Positions 7,323-9,219 of a stretch of DNA of 9,219 nucleotides are shown one piece after another. Where the stretch lies: positions 1 through 9,219 of the forward strand of contig JBLHLB010000152.1 in the NCBI GenBank assembly GCA_047618505.1, given 5' to 3'. The notes under the pieces are model-generated. The model saw nothing but the letters and a program-made list of their open reading frames with translations, did no database searches and was not told the DNA's origin. This DNA comes from JBLHLB01 sp047618505. Lineage in GTDB: Bacteria; Planctomycetota; UBA1135; GCA-002686595. Within the stretch, counting starts at the first letter, position 1. Every line of letters starts with the position of its first letter. Both the position numbers and the translations under genes were made by a program.

Positions 7323-9219
7323 AGGCGAACCTCACGCAGGACGCGACCGCCCCAAGCGGAATCCAAAGCGATCTGGAGGAGCGAATGCTCCTTCGCGCGC
7401 AGGAGCCAAGTAAAGGATGCGCTCGCCGCACCGGCCGGGAGATGTCCGAGCTGAACAAGCGTCTCCCCCGCCAACAGTTCCGCCCCCTCGGGCAGTTCAA
7501 GCTCCAGTCTCAAACCGCCGCTGCCGTCACCGGAGAGGGGCCCGACTCCAGAGGGCAAGCCTCCATTGTTTCGCACTCGCAGTGTCACCTCGACGACGCC
7601 ACCACTGCGGCTAATTGTGCTCATTTCAACGTCGAGTTGCGGAAGTCCCTCGAGCAAATCTAGAACGGATGAACCAACTCGCCCAACGACACCGGGGAGG
7701 AGCTCTTCCGGAGGATTTACCCGCGTACGAGGTTCCCAGCCGCCGACCAAGGCGCGCTGACCGTCACCAAGCTCAACGGGCAACCAATCCACGAATCCCA
7801 TTCCTCCACGGGTGTCGTCCAACCAGTGGGCCCAGCGTCTTTCTTCCGTTGCCACCCCTGCTAGGGGATCGGAAACTTCAAGCCCGGTGGGGTCGTCTCC
7901 GCGGCGGCGGTAGGACCCCTCGCGAAGGGCTGTTTCCGACGGCTGCGCCTGTCCGTAGTTTGGCCCCCAAAGCGCCCATTCCGCCGCGAGCACGCCATGG
8001 GAGCTATAGAGCCAATCCACGGGATGACCACCGCGCATCGACCCGGTGATGTCGAGTAGGTCAATGACTTCTGTATCCTCGGACTGGCCAAGAAGGTGCC
8101 CCAACTCGTGCCAGGCTTGTTTGTCCGCAGCTACCGTTTCTCCCAACATCCCGCGCACAGCCGGTGTGCCTCCGGGGATCGCAATACCGCCGTGATTCCC
8201 CTGGAGAAAGAGCGCTACGGCCACCCTTCGTGAGCGCACTAGATCCACCAGCGCACGGGCCTCAGGTGACGAAAGCGGCGCGCTACCTGTATCCAAACCG
8301 GGGCTCCACCCCACTGGGAAACTCGCGTCTAGGCGTTGACCACCTGGACCATCTTCGTTGTAGCTGCCATCGTTGTCGTCGTCGCGGCCCTCGGGCACCA
8401 AGCGCCAACGCTCCTGGTCCTGGGCAGTAGCTGGACGCAAAAAACGAGCGTCCTCCGCTCGCGCAAGGGGACCCTCGGGATCTGCCACCAACATGGACAA
8501 GATCACGCCGTCCCCATCGATGTCGTCAGGACCATCCTCATCCACAAATCCATCGAGGTCTTCATCGAGGGGCGCGCCATTGCGCGCGCTGATGCGACCC
8601 TCAAACGTGGCCGTCAAGCCATCTGGATTGGCCCAGGGCACGACGACTACAGCGATCTGTGGCGAAAGTCGTTCCATCGCGCCAAGGATGTCCTCGATGA
8701 CGCGTACCGCGGCTTCTGTACCGTTGCAGGAGCGGCCATCAAGCCCTCCTACGATCAGCACAGTTGTTCTTTCACGCGCAGGGATCGGTCCAGGAGTCGC
8801 GAGTACGACGCCCAGAAGCGGACGCCCGCCGGCACTCTCCCCCAGGACCAGACGCTCCGCCAACCCATTGGCCGTCCAACGGGCAAGCAGCTCCTCCATG
8901 TCCTGATTCGCGTGGTAGCGGGCGGGCGCGGGGACCGTCGGGATGATGGTCACAAGGGCCTCGGCGCCACTCTCCAGTGGACTCAGCTTGGGCTCCCCCG
9001 CCGCGGCAGGGTTGTCTTCCCCATCGGTCGCGCTCCCCTCCACCGCATCCCCAGGGGGCTTCTCCTGGTCATCGGGCTTCCCTGGCGGGGTCTCTTTGAC
9101 GGGCGTCTCTTGGCTGGGGAACCCCTCGCCGGAAGAGCCCTTCTCTTGTTTCTCTGCGCCAGCGCCTGATCCATCCTTCGGCAGTTCTCCGTCCTGCAAA
9201 GGTTCCTTTCCGTCCAGCA
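7319..9219 (-). CDS. M14 carboxypeptidase-like protein, 5' end beyond window
   Basis: The frame is open to the right edge: upstream of a TTG at 9199 it continues through LDGKEP, so the true start and any signal peptide lie outside. Numbering from that TTG (626 codons), residues 1-75 are a Pro/Glu/Gly/Lys linker. An M14-like domain then shows YHANQDMEELLARW (95-108), LGESAGGRPLLGVVLA (119-134), VLIVGGLDGRSCNGTEAA (147-164), VVVPWANPDGL (185-195), two Asp-rich loops (212-231 and 273-286), FPVGW (294-298) and VDWLYSSHGVLAAEW (394-408). A beta-sandwich-like tail follows (about 520-626). In active M14 enzymes HGxE supplies zinc ligands; here the site reads DGRS (154-157). The substrate-binding DLNRNFP also reads RLDASFP (289-295). 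Fold membership is well supported, but peptidase activity is doubtful. It is followed by, and overlaps, a smaller paralogue. Confidence 0.82.
   Translation of the reverse strand, partial: LDGKEPLQDGELPKDGSGAGAEKQEKGSSGEGFPSQETPVKETPPGKPDDQEKPPGDAVEGSATDGEDNPAAAGEPKLSPLESGAEALVTIIPTVPAPARYHANQDMEELLARWTANGLAERLVLGESAGGRPLLGVVLATPGPIPARERTTVLIVGGLDGRSCNGTEAAVRVIEDILGAMERLSPQIAVVVVPWANPDGLTATFEGRISARNGAPLDEDLDGFVDEDGPDDIDGDGVILSMLVADPEGPLARAEDARFLRPATAQDQERWRLVPEGRDDDNDGSYNEDGPGGQRLDASFPVGWSPGLDTGSAPLSSPEARALVDLVRSRRVAVALFLQGNHGGIAIPGGTPAVRGMLGETVAADKQAWHELGHLLGQSEDTEVIDLLDITGSMRGGHPVDWLYSSHGVLAAEWALWGPNYGQAQPSETALREGSYRRRGDDPTGLEVSDPLAGVATEERRWAHWLDDTRGGMGFVDWLPVELGDGQRALVGGWEPRTRVNPPEELLPGVVGRVGSSVLDLLEGLPQLDVEMSTISRSGGVVEVTLRVRNNGGLPSGVGPLSGDGSGGLRLELELPEGAELLAGETLVQLGHLPAGAASASFTWLLRAKEHSLLQIALDSAWGGRVLREVRL

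Noticed and set aside
8336..9169. Plus-strand frame of 277 codons opposite the M14-like gene
   Set aside because: The minus strand carries clear M14 motifs (NPDG, Asp loops, SxxGRP). The plus-strand product shows no recognisable domain.
1..9219. Mobile element, CRISPR array, tRNA or rRNA
   Set aside because: I saw no transposase or integrase motifs, no regularly spaced repeats, no terminal repeats and no RNA-gene signatures on either strand.

Overview
This GC-rich window reads almost entirely on the minus strand. It carries six protein-coding genes, two of them cut by the window edges. The genes recognised with certainty are a three-gene block: prkA (AAA+ serine protein kinase), a yeaH/yhbH-type gene (DUF444, VWA-like) and spoVR (ycgB family). 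Lipoprotein and secretion signals, weak or absent Shine-Dalgarno sites and M14-type secreted proteins rich in Asp loops suggest a Gram-negative-type environmental bacterium. The Asp-loop M14 architecture and the style of the PrkA sequence remind me of Planctomycetota or relatives, but this is an impression and not a demonstrated assignment.

Layout in the direction of transcription (right to left). (1) 9219-7319: C-terminal 626+ residues of a large M14 carboxypeptidase-like protein, open at the right edge. (2) 7322-6099: a smaller secreted relative that starts on a GTG overlapping the previous stop (GTGA), so the two genes are probably translationally coupled. (3) 6098-5809: a 290-bp gap holding a long hairpin (5959-6002) and a possible 55-codon leader ORF that overlaps the prkA start. 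(4) 5808-3760 prkA, 3752-2652 yeaH and 2648-1167 spoVR, separated by only 7 and 3 bp, clearly one operon. (5) 1166-1060: a 107-bp gap with a stem-loop and a candidate promoter. (6) 1059-1: N-terminal 353 codons of an NHL-repeat (beta-propeller) lipoprotein, open at the left edge.

The prkA-yeaH-spoVR block is a widely conserved stress, starvation and sporulation-associated cluster. An AAA+ kinase/ATPase is paired with a VWA-domain partner (compare the MoxR/RavA-VWA pairings) and with SpoVR, whose biochemical role is unsettled. The flanking genes encode exported proteins with no known link to it. The M14-like pair has lost residues expected of active metallocarboxypeptidases and may be non-catalytic. 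The most interesting item is the hairpin in front of prkA: it has a 17-bp stem that pairs fully only in the RNA of the operon's strand, with a GAGGTG ribosome-binding-like motif in its loop.
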